Below, piece after piece: positions 9,121-18,362 of a stretch of 64,000 bases of DNA. The position numbers and the translations under genes are program-made. Positions within the stretch are counted from its first letter, which is position 1. Each line of letters starts with the position of its first letter. The notes below the pieces were generated by a model. That model saw only the letters and a program-made list of their open reading frames with translations. It had not been told where the DNA came from and made no database searches. The DNA comes from an uncultured Porphyromonadaceae bacterium (GTDB lineage Bacteria > Bacteroidota > Bacteroidia > Bacteroidales > Muribaculaceae): contig CAMWXJ010000009.1 in the NCBI GenBank assembly GCA_947178215.1, positions 39,065 through 103,064 of the forward strand, given 5' to 3'.

Positions 9121-10365
9121 ATGAAAGTTACCGTTATCTGCATAGGCGACGAGCTGCTCATAGGGCAGGTCATCGACACCAACTCAGGCTTTCTTGCCCG
9201 CACCATAGCTCCCGAAGGCTGGGAGATAGACCACACGGAGATTGTGGGCGACAACGCCGCCGACATCACCGACGCGATAGAGCGTGCCTTTATGCGTACT
9301 GACGTCGTGCTCACTACCGGAGGTCTCGGCCCTACGGCCGACGACATCACCAAGCCTGTGCTATGCGGAATATTCGGGGGCGGTATGCGCTTCGACAAAT
9401 CCACCGAACGCAATGTTGAGGAGATAATGCGACGCCGTGGCCGCGAGATGAACGAACTCACCCGTGCCCAAGCCATTGTGCCCGAAGCCGCCACCATTAT
9501 ACGCAACAGCGTGGGCACAGCGCCCATTCTCATGTTTGAGCGTGAGGGCAAGACACTCGTGGCGATGCCGGGAGTGCCGTTTGAGACACAAGAGATGTTC
9601 ACCTCGGAGGTGTTTCCACGCCTGCTGCGCAAATACACATCCGACACCGTCACGGCACACCGCACATTTATCGTGGCCGGACTGTCGGAATCCAACCTTG
9701 CCACTCACCTCGCCGACTTCGAGGCGTCGCTGCCCGAAGGACTTCACCTCGCCTATCTCCCCCGTCCCGGCATAATACGTCTGCGACTTGACGGTCACGC
9801 CCCCGACCATGCAACCCTTGACCCGTTCATGGATAGCTACGCCTCGCGACTGCGCTCGGAAGTCGAACACTGGCTCATTGCCGACGAGGACTTACCCACC
9901 GCCGCCATACTTCTCCGTCACCTCATCGACCGCCGGCTCACAGTCGCCACTGCCGAGAGTTGCACCGGTGGCAACATAGCTCACGAGATAACGCTTGTTC
10001 CCGGCTCGTCGGAGGCAATGCTCGGCGGCGTGGTTAGCTACTCCAACGAGGCCAAACAGAATCTGCTCGGAGTTTCCGGAGAGCTTATCGCGGCCCACGG
10101 TGCCGTGTCGATTCCGGTGGTTGAGGCCATGGCCTCGGGCGCGCGCAAGACTCTCGGCGCCGATGTCGCTATCGCCACAAGCGGCATAGCCGGTCCCGGC
10201 GGAGGCACCCCCGAAAAGCCGGTCGGCACCGTATGCGTGGCCGTCGCAGGTCCGACAGGCATATGCTCTACCACACTTCACCTCACCGGCACGCGCGACC
10301 GCATCATAACGCGCGCCACAAGCGAAGCACTCCTCATGGCTATCGGCGCGGTCACCGCTCTCTGA
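9121..10365 (+). CDS. cinA: CinA family protein (MoCF domain plus CinA C-terminal amidase domain)
   Basis: 414 residues. Residues 1-170 are a molybdopterin-binding-like (MoCF) domain with TTGGLGPTADDITKP near residue 60. Residues about 255-414 are the CinA C-terminal domain with VATAESCTGGNIAHEIT and TSGIAGPGGGTPEKPVG, known in related proteins as a nicotinamide-mononucleotide deamidase. The N-terminal domain in homologues hydrolyses ADP-ribose-type substrates, so pyridine nucleotide salvage is the likely role; the competence name is historical. The 3' end overlaps the convergent YjbR gene by 14 bases. Confidence 0.95.
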   Translation: MKVTVICIGDELLIGQVIDTNSGFLARTIAPEGWEIDHTEIVGDNAADITDAIERAFMRTDVVLTTGGLGPTADDITKPVLCGIFGGGMRFDKSTERNVEEIMRRRGREMNELTRAQAIVPEAATIIRNSVGTAPILMFEREGKTLVAMPGVPFETQEMFTSEVFPRLLRKYTSDTVTAHRTFIVAGLSESNLATHLADFEASLPEGLHLAYLPRPGIIRLRLDGHAPDHATLDPFMDSYASRLRSEVEHWLIADEDLPTAAILLRHLIDRRLTVATAESCTGGNIAHEITLVPGSSEAMLGGVVSYSNEAKQNLLGVSGELIAAHGAVSIPVVEAMASGARKTLGADVAIATSGIAGPGGGTPEKPVGTVCVAVAGPTGICSTTLHLTGTRDRIITRATSEALLMAIGAVTAL

Positions 10366-10729
10366 GGTCGATGTCGCCTAGGCCAAGCTCGGCCCGCAAT
10401 TTCTTTGTCAGCCCTTTTGCTGTCTGCTCGTAAGCGTGGACTATAAGCTCACGCTGCAATTGGTCGGGCACATCGCCGGTATAGTCTACCGACACCCAGT
10501 GCTTTTTGTTCATGTGGAATCCCGGGCGCACCGACATATATCGCTCCTGAAGCAACAGTGAATACTCCGGGTCGACTTTAAGATTAAAAAACTGCCACTT
10601 TCCCGTAAGATCAAGCAGACAGAACTGCTTGCCGCCAATTTCCAGTACGAGGCAGTCGGGGCCGTAGGGCTGCCGCTCAGTCGTATGGGGCAATGAAAGG
10701 CCGTAATCTCTTATTTCATCTATATACAT
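10352..10729 (-). CDS. MmcQ/YjbR family DNA-binding-fold protein
   Basis: 125 residues that match the YjbR/MmcQ fold: a short N-terminal helix, a beta sheet around CLVLEIGGKQFCLLDLTGKW and SLLLQERYMSVRPGFHMNKK, then HWVSVDY and C-terminal helices. Family members have a double-wing DNA-binding-like fold, but their function is not established. No partner gene is adjacent: it converges on cinA. Its 5' leader is long and structured, with an exact -7 box 130 bases upstream. Confidence 0.8.
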   Translation of the reverse strand: MYIDEIRDYGLSLPHTTERQPYGPDCLVLEIGGKQFCLLDLTGKWQFFNLKVDPEYSLLLQERYMSVRPGFHMNKKHWVSVDYTGDVPDQLQRELIVHAYEQTAKGLTKKLRAELGLGDIDLRER

Positions 10730-10745
10730 AATTCAGCTTTTGAAA

Positions 10746-10818
10746 ACCTATTGAAACGATATATTTAGATAAAAAGGGGCGCCTTCGCGGCGTCCCTTCT
10801 TATGAGTTTCCAATAGGT
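10746..10818 (-). promoter_or_regulatory. Nested stem-loops in the leader of the YjbR-like gene
   Basis: Outer arms ACCTATTGAAAC (10746-10757) and GTTTCCAATAGGT (10806-10818) pair over 12 positions with one bulged base. Inside lies a 10-base stem, AAGGGGCGCC (10774-10783) with GGCGTCCCTT (10789-10798), around a 5-base loop. Read on the minus strand the inner stem has one A-C mismatch and is followed by CCCCTTTTTATC, the shape of an intrinsic terminator, about 45 bases before the ATG. This could be an attenuator or an RNA-regulated leader; no known riboswitch class was recognised. Confidence 0.5.
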
Positions 10819-10859
10819 ACAATTTCTAAGGTAAAAAAGATTGCTTTATGTTCGTGTCA

Positions 10860-10891
10860 CAAAGTTACACTCAATTTCTTCCTTGACCCAA
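10860..10891 (-). promoter_or_regulatory. Promoter of the YjbR-like gene
   Basis: The minus strand has TTTTGGG, then 20 bases, then TAACTTTG (10860-10867), close to the ideal Bacteroidetes -33/-7 pair. The predicted transcript starts near 10853, leaving a leader of about 124 bases. Confidence 0.6.
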
Positions 10892-11039
10892 AAAATTAAT
10901 ATGTTCTTTAACATGATTTACCAACTCATTCTTGCCGAATCGGGCGAATTGTAAGCTGCATCACATTAAGGATTAGCCGTTTATAAATCATAGAGCAGGC
11001 GTCGCGCCAAACCGCCGATTTGTGTTAAGTATTGTTAAT

Positions 11040-11777
11040 TCACTCATCATGGCCGATTTTTCCAAGCTCTATGCTCTTTCCGTCGAAACTTGCGTAGCTC
11101 ATGGCGCTGTAACAGTCGCCAAGAGTCGTGAGGACGCTGCCCGACGCCAACCGGCACTGTCCGGCATAATGCAGATGCCCGAAAACGAAAAAGTCGACCT
11201 TGCCGTGCGCCGCCTCGTAATCCTCGGCCCAACGGACCAGATTGTCAACAGCCGACGCACCGCCGGAATAGCCGCCCTGCTTGCGCGACGAATGGCTCCA
11301 TGCGTGTGCGAACCCCACTGTCCAACGCGGATGCACCGCCGCATAAAACACACGGGCGGTACGGCTACGGAACAAACGGCGCATGGCACGAAACAGCAGC
11401 GGACGCCTGCCCACTCCGTCTCCATGCTCCATAACGAATCTGCGGCCGTCGATAACGGTGTCGACCACGCCGTCGACAACCCGACATCCTATCTCCGAAG
11501 TCAGATAATCGGTCATCCATATATCATGGTTGCCTTTGAGCCAGGTTATCTTCACGCCACTGTCGGCAAGACGCGCAAGCGCGCCCAAAAAGCGGGTAAA
11601 GCCACGCGGCACCACGTTGCGGTACTCAAACCAATAGTCGATAATATCGCCCAGCAACCATAACTCGGTGGCGTCAGCGCCTATGGAGTCGAGCCATGAC
11701 GCAATCTCACGCTCCTGCTTTCGGCCGTCGGCTATATACCCGGCGCCGAGATGCGCGTCGCTGAGAAAATATATCAT
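11040..11777 (-). CDS. lpxH: UDP-2,3-diacylglucosamine diphosphatase LpxH
   Basis: 245 residues of the calcineurin-like metallophosphoesterase fold. The metal motifs are in order: FLSDAHLG (Asp7, His9), LLGDIIDYW, KGNHDIW, MEHGDG and VFGHLHYA. The conserved arginine-rich middle and YWFEYRN are typical of LpxH, which cleaves UDP-2,3-diacylglucosamine to lipid X at the inner membrane in lipid A synthesis. It is the last gene of the ftsY operon, 15 bases after the DUF59 gene. Another metallophosphoesterase function is possible but less likely. Confidence 0.85.
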   Translation of the reverse strand: MIYFLSDAHLGAGYIADGRKQEREIASWLDSIGADATELWLLGDIIDYWFEYRNVVPRGFTRFLGALARLADSGVKITWLKGNHDIWMTDYLTSEIGCRVVDGVVDTVIDGRRFVMEHGDGVGRRPLLFRAMRRLFRSRTARVFYAAVHPRWTVGFAHAWSHSSRKQGGYSGGASAVDNLVRWAEDYEAAHGKVDFFVFGHLHYAGQCRLASGSVLTTLGDCYSAMSYASFDGKSIELGKIGHDE

Positions 11778-11792
11778 GCTGCTTGCTAAGGC

Positions 11793-12125
11793 TTAGAGAA
11801 AACCAAGTTCGAGCTTCGCCTCCTCAGTCATCATATCCTGATTCCACTCAGGCTCGAACACGAGCTGAATGTCGGTCGACTTCACGCCCTCGATAGATTC
11901 GAGGCGTATGCGTATATCCTCCATAAGGAACTCAGCCGCCGGACACGACGGGGCTGTGAGAGTCATATCCACGTGCAGGCAACGCTCTTCGTCGAAGTCA
12001 ATCTTGTAGATGAGTCCGAGACTGTAAATGTCGACCGGAATCTCCGGGTCATATACTGTTTTGAGGAGCTCTACGGCGCGCTCCTCTACACGAAGTTTTT
12101 CGTCGGGAGTAACAGGATTTTCCAT
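11793..12125 (-). CDS. DUF59 / MIP18-type iron-sulfur assembly factor (SufT/PaaD-like)
   Basis: About 110 residues from Met13 of the longer frame (MENPVTPDEKL), which avoids overlap with the upstream gene; the frame itself opens at 12161. The DUF59 core is clear: VELLKTVYDPEIPVDIYSLGLIYKI and MTLTAPSCPAAEFLMEDI, with the conserved Asp-Pro-Glu-Ile-Pro and a single reactive Cys in TAPSCP. Family members help deliver Fe-S clusters to client proteins. In this operon rimO encodes an Fe-S enzyme, a plausible client, though that link is inference. Confidence 0.85.
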   Translation of the reverse strand: MENPVTPDEKLRVEERAVELLKTVYDPEIPVDIYSLGLIYKIDFDEERCLHVDMTLTAPSCPAAEFLMEDIRIRLESIEGVKSTDIQLVFEPEWNQDMMTEEAKLELGFL

Positions 12126-12153
12126 ATCGCGGCAAGGGAGAGAATAACGGTTA

Positions 12154-12606
12154 TCAATCAAGTTTTATTTCAGCGTTGCTCATCTCGTCGTATTCGGCCC
12201 ACTCAGAGTCGTTCTCTGCCGAGATTTCAAGCGGCAACACCGGCATATCGGCAAGCGCCTCGTTGAGCTTGCGGCCGAAGATGTTGAGCGACAGTGTGTA
12301 GAACACCCAGTTGCGCTGACCGTCGCCGGTATAGATGCCGGTCATGACGGCCACAGGGTCTTTGTCAAACGCACGTTGGAGCGCTTCGGTGGCCTCCTCC
12401 ATAAGCTTGGCGGTAGGCTCAAAGGGCATGCCGGTGGCGTCGCCCTCGTAAGGCCATGTCACCTCCACGCGTATCGAGAATTTCGGATTGGAGCGGAAAC
12501 GCTCCACGTCTCTGCGGCCCGTCACCATGATGAGGTTGCCCGACTCGCTGTCGGCGGGAGCAGTCCACCAGTCGCCGGCGGCATTGTAATGAGTTTGTTC
12601 TGTCAT
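12154..12606 (-). CDS. DUF695 domain protein
   Basis: 150 residues from MTEQTHYNAAGDWW (Met12 of the frame opening at 12639). It has the DUF695 pattern: an N-terminal DWWTAPADSESG segment, FSIRVEVTWPYEG and a C-terminal WVFYTLSLNIFGRKLNEAL helix. No signal peptide, membrane segment or catalytic motif is seen and the function of the family is unknown. It sits between menF (46 bases upstream) and the DUF59 gene, and is presumably co-transcribed with both. Confidence 0.7.
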   Translation of the reverse strand: MTEQTHYNAAGDWWTAPADSESGNLIMVTGRRDVERFRSNPKFSIRVEVTWPYEGDATGMPFEPTAKLMEEATEALQRAFDKDPVAVMTGIYTGDGQRNWVFYTLSLNIFGRKLNEALADMPVLPLEISAENDSEWAEYDEMSNAEIKLD

Positions 12607-12652
12607 ATCGGCTGCAAATTTTAACTGTTTTAATATCACTTGCCTGAAAAGG

Positions 12653-13849
12653 TCAACACTCGTTGGCGACGGTCGGTTCGTTGCGGCGGTCTATCCGTGC
12701 CCACTCATCGGGGATGAGAGTTATGTCGTCGGGGGTGACGCTGTTGACTATGCGGTAAAGCGGCATCGCCTTGCGTGCTGCCTCGCGCCACTCGTTTGAC
12801 GCCAATGAATCGGGCATTATGCCTCCGCCCGCAAATATATTCACCTCCATGGAGCCGCCGGGGCCGCGATCGGGCGAGAGCAGCGCGCTCCGTATATTGA
12901 CGTATGCCTTTATGTCGGAGTTGGATATGGTGCCTACAAGGCCGCCGTAGCACTGACGGTGGTGTATTTCAAGCCGCGATATTGTTTTCACCGCCATGTT
13001 ACGTGGCAGGCCGGCGAGAGCGGGAGTAGGCGAGAGCTTGTCGAGAAGCTCAAACACGTTGGCGTGACCCTCGGCAGAGATGAGATGACAGATATGCTCA
13101 ACCTCACCAAACGTCACCTCATGACGGTTACCTATCTCGGGCTCGAGGCCGGCATCACGCAAGACGTTGCATATAAAGTCGAGTACGGCCTGATGCTCGG
13201 CGCAGTTCTTTTCATCCCACTCGTCGGCTGAATCTTTGACGCGGGTACCGGCAAGCGACATGGTTTCAAAATGTGTCACGACGTCCTCATCCGCCGATGA
13301 TGCGGAGGCATGGATAAGCAGTTCGGGAGTAGCAGTAATCCACAGCCCCGTCTCCTGCGAAAAATATAGGGCTCGGAATGTCGCAGGCAATACGTCGAAA
13401 TACCTGTCGGCCAGCTCCACGGGATCCAAATCCGTGGAGCAAGCTATGCGACGCGACAACACCACCTTGCGCAGTCCCTTGGGCGACATACACTTCTTTA
13501 TCTCCCTTACCTGCCCGTAATACACCGGATAAGTGGTAGAGGCCGGCACGGCGTTTAGCTCAGCCGACGGCCACTTCTCAGCCGACAGCGGGAGCGCGAG
13601 CACCTCCTCGGCCGTCAGGTCACACGGTATCACTACGGCATCGTGCATAGAGGTGCAGAACGACTGCGCAAAGAAAGCCTCTTTCTCCGGGAACTTGTCG
13701 GAGATAAGATTCGAGGCCGCATCATCGGGCTCGGAAGCAAAGAAGCGATATTCCTCGCCGGCTGCGGCAAAGAGAGCGAAAGGCATGTTGAGGCTGATAG
13801 CCCGGCGGGCCGCCTCCTTATATATATCAGGCAACTGATGCTGTGACAT
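12653..13849 (-). CDS. menF: Isochorismate synthase MenF-like
   Basis: 398 residues of the chorismate-binding family. The C-terminal catalytic domain has LAGTRVKDSADEWDEKNCAE, PTPALAGLPRNMA, QCYGGLVG and a terminal FAGGGIMPDSLASNEWREAARK, the Mg-binding and substrate-binding strings of MenF/EntC/PabB enzymes. MenF converts chorismate to isochorismate for menaquinone, expected in an anaerobic Bacteroidales. No other men genes are adjacent, so a salicylate or anthranilate-type synthase cannot be excluded. It lies 6 bases after rimO. Confidence 0.85.
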   Translation of the reverse strand: MSQHQLPDIYKEAARRAISLNMPFALFAAAGEEYRFFASEPDDAASNLISDKFPEKEAFFAQSFCTSMHDAVVIPCDLTAEEVLALPLSAEKWPSAELNAVPASTTYPVYYGQVREIKKCMSPKGLRKVVLSRRIACSTDLDPVELADRYFDVLPATFRALYFSQETGLWITATPELLIHASASSADEDVVTHFETMSLAGTRVKDSADEWDEKNCAEHQAVLDFICNVLRDAGLEPEIGNRHEVTFGEVEHICHLISAEGHANVFELLDKLSPTPALAGLPRNMAVKTISRLEIHHRQCYGGLVGTISNSDIKAYVNIRSALLSPDRGPGGSMEVNIFAGGGIMPDSLASNEWREAARKAMPLYRIVNSVTPDDITLIPDEWARIDRRNEPTVANEC

Positions 13850-13855
13850 TGCTTT

Positions 13856-15199
13856 TTATTCTGATATCGGGCGCCCGATAAGCTCAAACGGTAGCGCCGA
13901 AGTAATCTCGACATTGACATAATCGCCTCGATGCAGGGGCCTGACTTTCTCGACGAGCACTTCGGGGTCCACTTCGGGAGAGTCAAACTCCGTGCGCCCT
14001 ACATAATAGTCGGACTCCTCACGGTCGATGACGACACGCATCACCCGGCCCACTTTCTCCTGCTGTATTTCAAGCGATATCTCCTCTTGGAGAGCCATAA
14101 GCTCGGCAAGGCGCGACTGCTTTACGTCGTCGGGAATATCGTCGGAGAAATGGCGGGCGGCGTATGTGTCCTCCTCCTCGCAGTAGGCAAAAGCGCCCAT
14201 GCGCTCGAAGCGCTGCTCGCGCACAAAATCAAGCAGCTCGGCAAATTCAGCCTCCCCTTCTCCCGGAAAGCCCACCATGAGCGTGGTGCGGATATGGATA
14301 CCGGGCACTCGCCGGCGTATCTCGGCAAGCAGCCCGCGTGTGGCCGCACCGTCAATATGCCTGCGCATATTGGCGAGCACAGGGTCGGCGATATGTTGGA
14401 GAGCGATGTCGATATATTTGCACACATTGTCGCGTCGGGCCATGACGTCGAGCACATCCATCGGGAAATCCGCAGGATAAGCGTAGTGCAGACGTATGCG
14501 CTCGATGCCGTTTATGTCGGCGAGAAGGTCGACAAGCGCGGCAAGCCCCGAACGTCCCTCGCTATTGAGATCACGGCCATAGGCCGAAAGGTCCTGGGCT
14601 ATGACATTGAGCTCTTTCACGCCTCTTGCCGCAAGCATCTCGGCCTCGGCGACAACCTCGTCGGGACGACGTGAGTGATAACGGCCTGTAATGAGCGGTA
14701 TGGCGCAGAACGCGCAGAAGCGGTCGCAGCCTTCGGCTATTTTAAGATAGGCGTGATGACGTGGAGTGGTGATTACGCGGTCGTAGGGCGCGGTAGCAGG
14801 ATGACGGCGTGCAATGCGGGCCACTATTGAGTGCCAATCCTTTTTGCCGGCCCACACGTCGACTTCCGGTATCATGCCGGGGAGCTCGTCGCGGTAGCGC
14901 TCCGACAGGCAGCCCATTGCAATGACTTCCGACACATGGCTGTTGCGACGCTCTTTCTCCTTGGCCCAAGCAAGAAGGGTGTTGATGCTCTCTTCCTTGG
15001 CGTCGGCAATGAAGCCGCAGGTATTGACCACCACTATCGACCCTTTGGGGAGCGATCGTACAGGAGCGTCGAACACCACCTTACATCCGGCATCGGCCAA
15101 ACACTTCATAAGTTGCTCGGCGTCTACAAGATTCTTGGAGCAGCCGAGCGATATAATGTTGACGGTAGGCAATGCCACCGTTTTTGTTGTCTCTGTCAT
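13856..15199 (-). CDS. rimO: Ribosomal protein S12 methylthiotransferase RimO
   Basis: 447 residues with the three-domain MTTase layout. An N-terminal UPF0004 domain begins IISLGCSKNLVDAEQLM and includes VVNTCGFIADAKEES and AMGCLSER, three cysteines for the auxiliary 4Fe-4S cluster. A radical SAM domain has CDRFCAFCAIP (CxxxCxxC) near residue 154. The C-terminal TRAM domain recognises the substrate. RimO methylthiolates an aspartate of S12. The GCSKN motif and length favour RimO over MiaB. It is 6 bases from both ftsY and menF. Confidence 0.96.
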   Translation of the reverse strand: MTETTKTVALPTVNIISLGCSKNLVDAEQLMKCLADAGCKVVFDAPVRSLPKGSIVVVNTCGFIADAKEESINTLLAWAKEKERRNSHVSEVIAMGCLSERYRDELPGMIPEVDVWAGKKDWHSIVARIARRHPATAPYDRVITTPRHHAYLKIAEGCDRFCAFCAIPLITGRYHSRRPDEVVAEAEMLAARGVKELNVIAQDLSAYGRDLNSEGRSGLAALVDLLADINGIERIRLHYAYPADFPMDVLDVMARRDNVCKYIDIALQHIADPVLANMRRHIDGAATRGLLAEIRRRVPGIHIRTTLMVGFPGEGEAEFAELLDFVREQRFERMGAFAYCEEEDTYAARHFSDDIPDDVKQSRLAELMALQEEISLEIQQEKVGRVMRVVIDREESDYYVGRTEFDSPEVDPEVLVEKVRPLHRGDYVNVEITSALPFELIGRPISE

Positions 15200-15205
15200 T
15201 TATCT

Positions 15206-16168
15206 TCAATCGGGGAAAAGAGAGTCGACGAACTCCTCTTTGCGGAACACTTGGAGGTCGGTAATCTTCTCTCCGAGGCCTATATACTTCACCGGGACCT
15301 TGAACTGATCGGAGATACCTATCACCACGCCTCCTTTGGCTGTACCGTCAAGTTTAGTCACGACAAGTCCGGTCACCTGAGTAGCGGCGACAAACTGTCG
15401 AGCCTGCTCAAAGGCGTTCTGACCTGTCGAACCGTCGATGACAAGCAGCACTTCGTGGGGGGCGCCTGGCACTACCCTATCCATTACGCGGCGTATTTTC
15501 GACAGCTCGTCCATGAGGCCTTTCTGATTGTGAAGACGGCCGGCGGTGTCGATGATAGCCACGTCGACCCCGTTGGCTACCGCGCTTTGCAGCGTGTCAA
15601 AAGCCACGGCTGCCGGGTCGGCGCCCTGTCGCTGCTTAATCACGGGCACACCAGCACGCTCGCCCCATACATCGAGCTGCTCTATCGCAGCCGCACGAAA
15701 CGTGTCGGCGGCGCCGAGCATCACCTTTTTACCGGCGGCCTTGAACTGCGAGGCGAGCTTGCCTATTGTCGTTGTCTTGCCTGCACCGTTGACACCTACT
15801 ACCATTATGACATGCGGCTTGTGCCCCTCGGGCACAGAAAAATCGGCATCGGCCATGGTAGTGCTGTCGTTCTCGGCCAAAAGGGCCGTGATTTCCTCGC
15901 GGAGCATACGATTGAGCTCGCCTGTCGACACATATTTGTCGCGACGCGCGCGGTCCTGAATGCGGTCGATGATTCTGAGGGTGGTGTCGACGCCCACATC
16001 GCTCGTCACAAATATCTCTTCGAGCTGGTCGAGGAAGTCGTCGTCGATGGTTGTACGTCCGGCAAGAGCGTGTGCAATCTTCTGGAACACACCTGTCTTG
16101 GTCCGTTCCAGCCCCTTGTCGAGAGTCTCCTTTTTCTCTTTGTTGAAAAAGCGTGAAAAGATGCCCAT
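15206..16168 (-). CDS. ftsY: Signal recognition particle receptor FtsY
   Basis: 320 residues with the N and G domains of SRP GTPases: Walker A GVNGAGKTTTIGKLA near residue 116, DTFRAAAIEQL, DTAGRLHNQKGLMDEL, TKLDGTAKGG and the closing GLGEKITDLQVF. The N-terminal acidic A domain found in Enterobacteria is nearly absent, leaving a short amphipathic start MGIFSRFFNKEKKE for membrane contact. It docks ribosome-SRP complexes at the inner membrane. It is the first gene of an operon that continues to lpxH. Confidence 0.97.
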   Translation of the reverse strand: MGIFSRFFNKEKKETLDKGLERTKTGVFQKIAHALAGRTTIDDDFLDQLEEIFVTSDVGVDTTLRIIDRIQDRARRDKYVSTGELNRMLREEITALLAENDSTTMADADFSVPEGHKPHVIMVVGVNGAGKTTTIGKLASQFKAAGKKVMLGAADTFRAAAIEQLDVWGERAGVPVIKQRQGADPAAVAFDTLQSAVANGVDVAIIDTAGRLHNQKGLMDELSKIRRVMDRVVPGAPHEVLLVIDGSTGQNAFEQARQFVAATQVTGLVVTKLDGTAKGGVVIGISDQFKVPVKYIGLGEKITDLQVFRKEEFVDSLFPD

Positions 16169-16197
16169 AATTTATAGAATGTGTGGGTTTGCAGCTG

Positions 16198-16205
16198 CAA
16201 AGGTA
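16198..16205 (-). promoter_or_regulatory. -7 box of the ftsY operon
   Basis: The minus strand reads TACCTTTG followed by C, an exact TAnnTTTG match, 29 bases before the ftsY ATG. The -33 position lacks a clear TTG. Confidence 0.55.
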
Positions 16206-16272
16206 ACTATAATTATTGACATATCATCACGAATTTGGCTGCGCCCACCCTCAGAATGTCGCAAATAATTAG

Positions 16273-16280
16273 TAATTTTG
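16273..16280 (+). promoter_or_regulatory. -7 box of typA
   Basis: TAATTTTG followed by C, an exact consensus match, 80 bases before the typA ATG. It lies back to back with the ftsY promoter in a 192-base divergent region. Confidence 0.55.
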
Positions 16281-16360
16281 CGGGCTGAAACGGGCGTTAC
16301 AGTTCACACTGCATCATTTTCGCCCGTGTTTCCGACAGATACAATTAACTCATCCACATT

Positions 16361-18169
16361 GTGATGCAGCAGAATATCCGCAACATCGCCATCATCGCTC
16401 ACGTCGACCACGGCAAGACAACCCTCGTCGACAAGATGCTCATGGCCGGCCACCTTTTCCGCGACAACCAGTCGACCGGTGACCTCATTCTCGACAACAA
16501 CGATCTCGAACGTGAACGTGGCATAACAATCCTTTCCAAGAACGTCTCCATCAACTACAAGGGCTGCAAAATCAACATCATCGACACCCCGGGACACTCC
16601 GACTTCGGCGGCGAGGTAGAGCGCGTGCTCAACATGGCCGACGGCTGTCTGCTCCTCGTAGACGCCTTCGAGGGCCCGATGCCTCAGACACGATTCGTAC
16701 TACAAAAAGCCATACAGCTCGGTCTCAAACCGGTAGTGGTGATTAACAAAGTCGACAAGAACGGCTGTCGACCTGACGAAGTGCAGGAAATGGTGTTTGA
16801 CCTCATGTGCAACCTCGACGCCACCGAGGACCAGCTCGATTTCCCGACCGTCTACGGCTCCGCAAAGCAGGGCTGGATGAGCCGCGACTGGCAGAACCCC
16901 ACTACCGACATCACAGCTGCGCTCGACACTATCATCGAGTCGATTCCGGCGCCCACCGTCCATGAGGGCCCCGCACAGATGCTCATTACCAGCCTCGACT
17001 TCTCGACATATGTAGGCCGCATAGCCATAGGCCGCGTTCACCGCGGCACCCTGCGCGAAGGCATGGACATAGCGCTTATGAAACGCGACGGCTCGATAGT
17101 GAAGCAGCGCATCAAGGAACTCCACACATTCGAAGGCATGGGCCGTAAGCGTGTCGAGAGCGTAGACAGCGGTGACATATGCGCCATTGTCGGCCTCGAA
17201 AACTTCGAGATAGGCGACACAATCGCCGACTTCAACACTCCCGAGGCACTGCCACGCATCGCTATCGACGAGCCCACCATGTCGATGACTTTCACAATCA
17301 ACGACAGCCCGTTCTTTGGACGCGACGGCAAATATGTCACCTCGCGACACATTGGCGACCGTCTCAACAAGGAACTTGACCGCAACCTCGCGCTTCGTGT
17401 CGAGCGTCAGAACGGCGCCGACGGAGTATGGATCGTGTACGGACGCGGCGTGCTTCATCTCTCAGTGCTCATCGAGACCATGCGCCGTGAGGGCTACGAG
17501 TTGCAGGTAGGCCAGCCACAAGTCATAATAAAGGAGATTGACGGCCGACAGTGTGAACCTGTCGAGCTGCTCACCATAAATGTGCCTGAGGAATACGCCT
17601 CCAAGATGATTGACATGGTGACCCGCCGCAAAGGCGACCTCACCAGCATGATGACACAGAACGACCGCGTTCAGCTCGAATTCAACATACCCTCGCGCGG
17701 CATCATAGGTCTGCGCAACAATGTGCTCACCGCTTCGGCCGGCGAGGCTATCATGGCACACCGCTTCCTTGAATATCAGCCCTGGAAAGGCGACATAGAG
17801 CGACGCACCAACGGCTCGCTTATAGCCATGGAGGCGGGCACCGCCTATGCCTATGCAATCGACAAGCTGCAAGACCGCGGACGCTTCTTTATCTTCCCGC
17901 AGGAAGAGGTCTACGCCGGGCAGGTGGTAGGCGAGAGTGCAAAGGACAAGGATATTGTCATCAACGTCACCAAATCGAAGAAGCTCACTAACATGCGCGC
18001 CTCAGGCGCCGACGACAAAGCCAAAATCGTGCCTCCCGTAGTGTTCTCGCTCGAAGAGGCTCTCGAATATATCAAGGAGGATGAATATGTCGAAGTCACA
18101 CCCCACCACATCCGACTCCGCAAAATCATTCTTGACGAACTGGAACGCAAACGCGCCAACAAAGCATAA
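16361..18169 (+). CDS. typA: Ribosome-associated GTPase TypA/BipA
   Basis: 602 residues, an EF-G-like translational GTPase that binds the 70S ribosome and affects large-subunit assembly and stress adaptation. The G motifs are [14 protein letters not shown], the switch I threonine in [25 protein letters not shown] and NKVDKNGCR. After the EF-Tu-like domain 2 come the domain-III and domain-V strings and the BipA-specific C-terminal region ([15 protein letters not shown]). The start [14 protein letters not shown] could be either methionine. It is monocistronic, with a strong terminator. Confidence 0.97.
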   Translation: MMQQNIRNIAIIAHVDHGKTTLVDKMLMAGHLFRDNQSTGDLILDNNDLERERGITILSKNVSINYKGCKINIIDTPGHSDFGGEVERVLNMADGCLLLVDAFEGPMPQTRFVLQKAIQLGLKPVVVINKVDKNGCRPDEVQEMVFDLMCNLDATEDQLDFPTVYGSAKQGWMSRDWQNPTTDITAALDTIIESIPAPTVHEGPAQMLITSLDFSTYVGRIAIGRVHRGTLREGMDIALMKRDGSIVKQRIKELHTFEGMGRKRVESVDSGDICAIVGLENFEIGDTIADFNTPEALPRIAIDEPTMSMTFTINDSPFFGRDGKYVTSRHIGDRLNKELDRNLALRVERQNGADGVWIVYGRGVLHLSVLIETMRREGYELQVGQPQVIIKEIDGRQCEPVELLTINVPEEYASKMIDMVTRRKGDLTSMMTQNDRVQLEFNIPSRGIIGLRNNVLTASAGEAIMAHRFLEYQPWKGDIERRTNGSLIAMEAGTAYAYAIDKLQDRGRFFIFPQEEVYAGQVVGESAKDKDIVINVTKSKKLTNMRASGADDKAKIVPPVVFSLEEALEYIKEDEYVEVTPHHIRLRKIILDELERKRANKA

Positions 18170-18194
18170 CTATAACTTAACTGACATGTGATTT

Positions 18195-18232
18195 GAAGCG
18201 GCTGCTCGGGAGAGTGACCGCTTCATTTTTTT
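18195..18232 (+). terminator. Intrinsic terminator of typA
   Basis: Arms GAAGCGG (18195-18201) and CCGCTTC (18218-18224) are followed by ATTTTTTTC, 25 bases past the stop. A textbook hairpin plus T-tract. Confidence 0.9.
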
Positions 18233-18275
18233 CATACTCAAGCGGCCGATGTGACAGTGGCGAAACAGTAGCGCA

Positions 18276-18307
18276 TTTGCGCGGGTGCGGCCTATTTGCT
18301 AATTTTG
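18276..18307 (+). promoter_or_regulatory. Promoter of the DUF5106 lipoprotein / hrpB unit
   Basis: TTTG (18276-18279), then 20 bases, then TAATTTTG (18300-18307). The box sits just before a TTG that could open the reading frame at 18312, which favours the ATG at 18363 as the true start. Confidence 0.65.
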
Positions 18308-18362
18308 CGTTTTGGAAAGGCAACCCGTATCTCTTCCCTACTCCTCTACTAAACCATATGGA

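Larger units (their letters stand above)
10730..11039. other. Intergenic region with promoter and structured leader of the YjbR-like gene
   Basis: No gene is seen. The left half is the presumed leader RNA (10730-10853) with nested inverted repeats, and the promoter is at 10860-10891. From 10900 to 11039 the sequence is AT-rich with no recognised element and should hold the 3' end of the lpxH transcript; no strong terminator was seen there. Confidence 0.5.

Noticed and set aside
14831..16156. A 441-codon frame antisense to rimO and ftsY
   Set aside because: It spans two well-supported genes on the opposite strand and shows no recognisable domain.
18312..18362. TTG at 18312 as start of the DUF5106 lipoprotein
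   Set aside because: It is directly behind the -7 box, so it would lie at or upstream of the transcript start, and it would bury the lipoprotein signal; the ATG at 18363 fits better.
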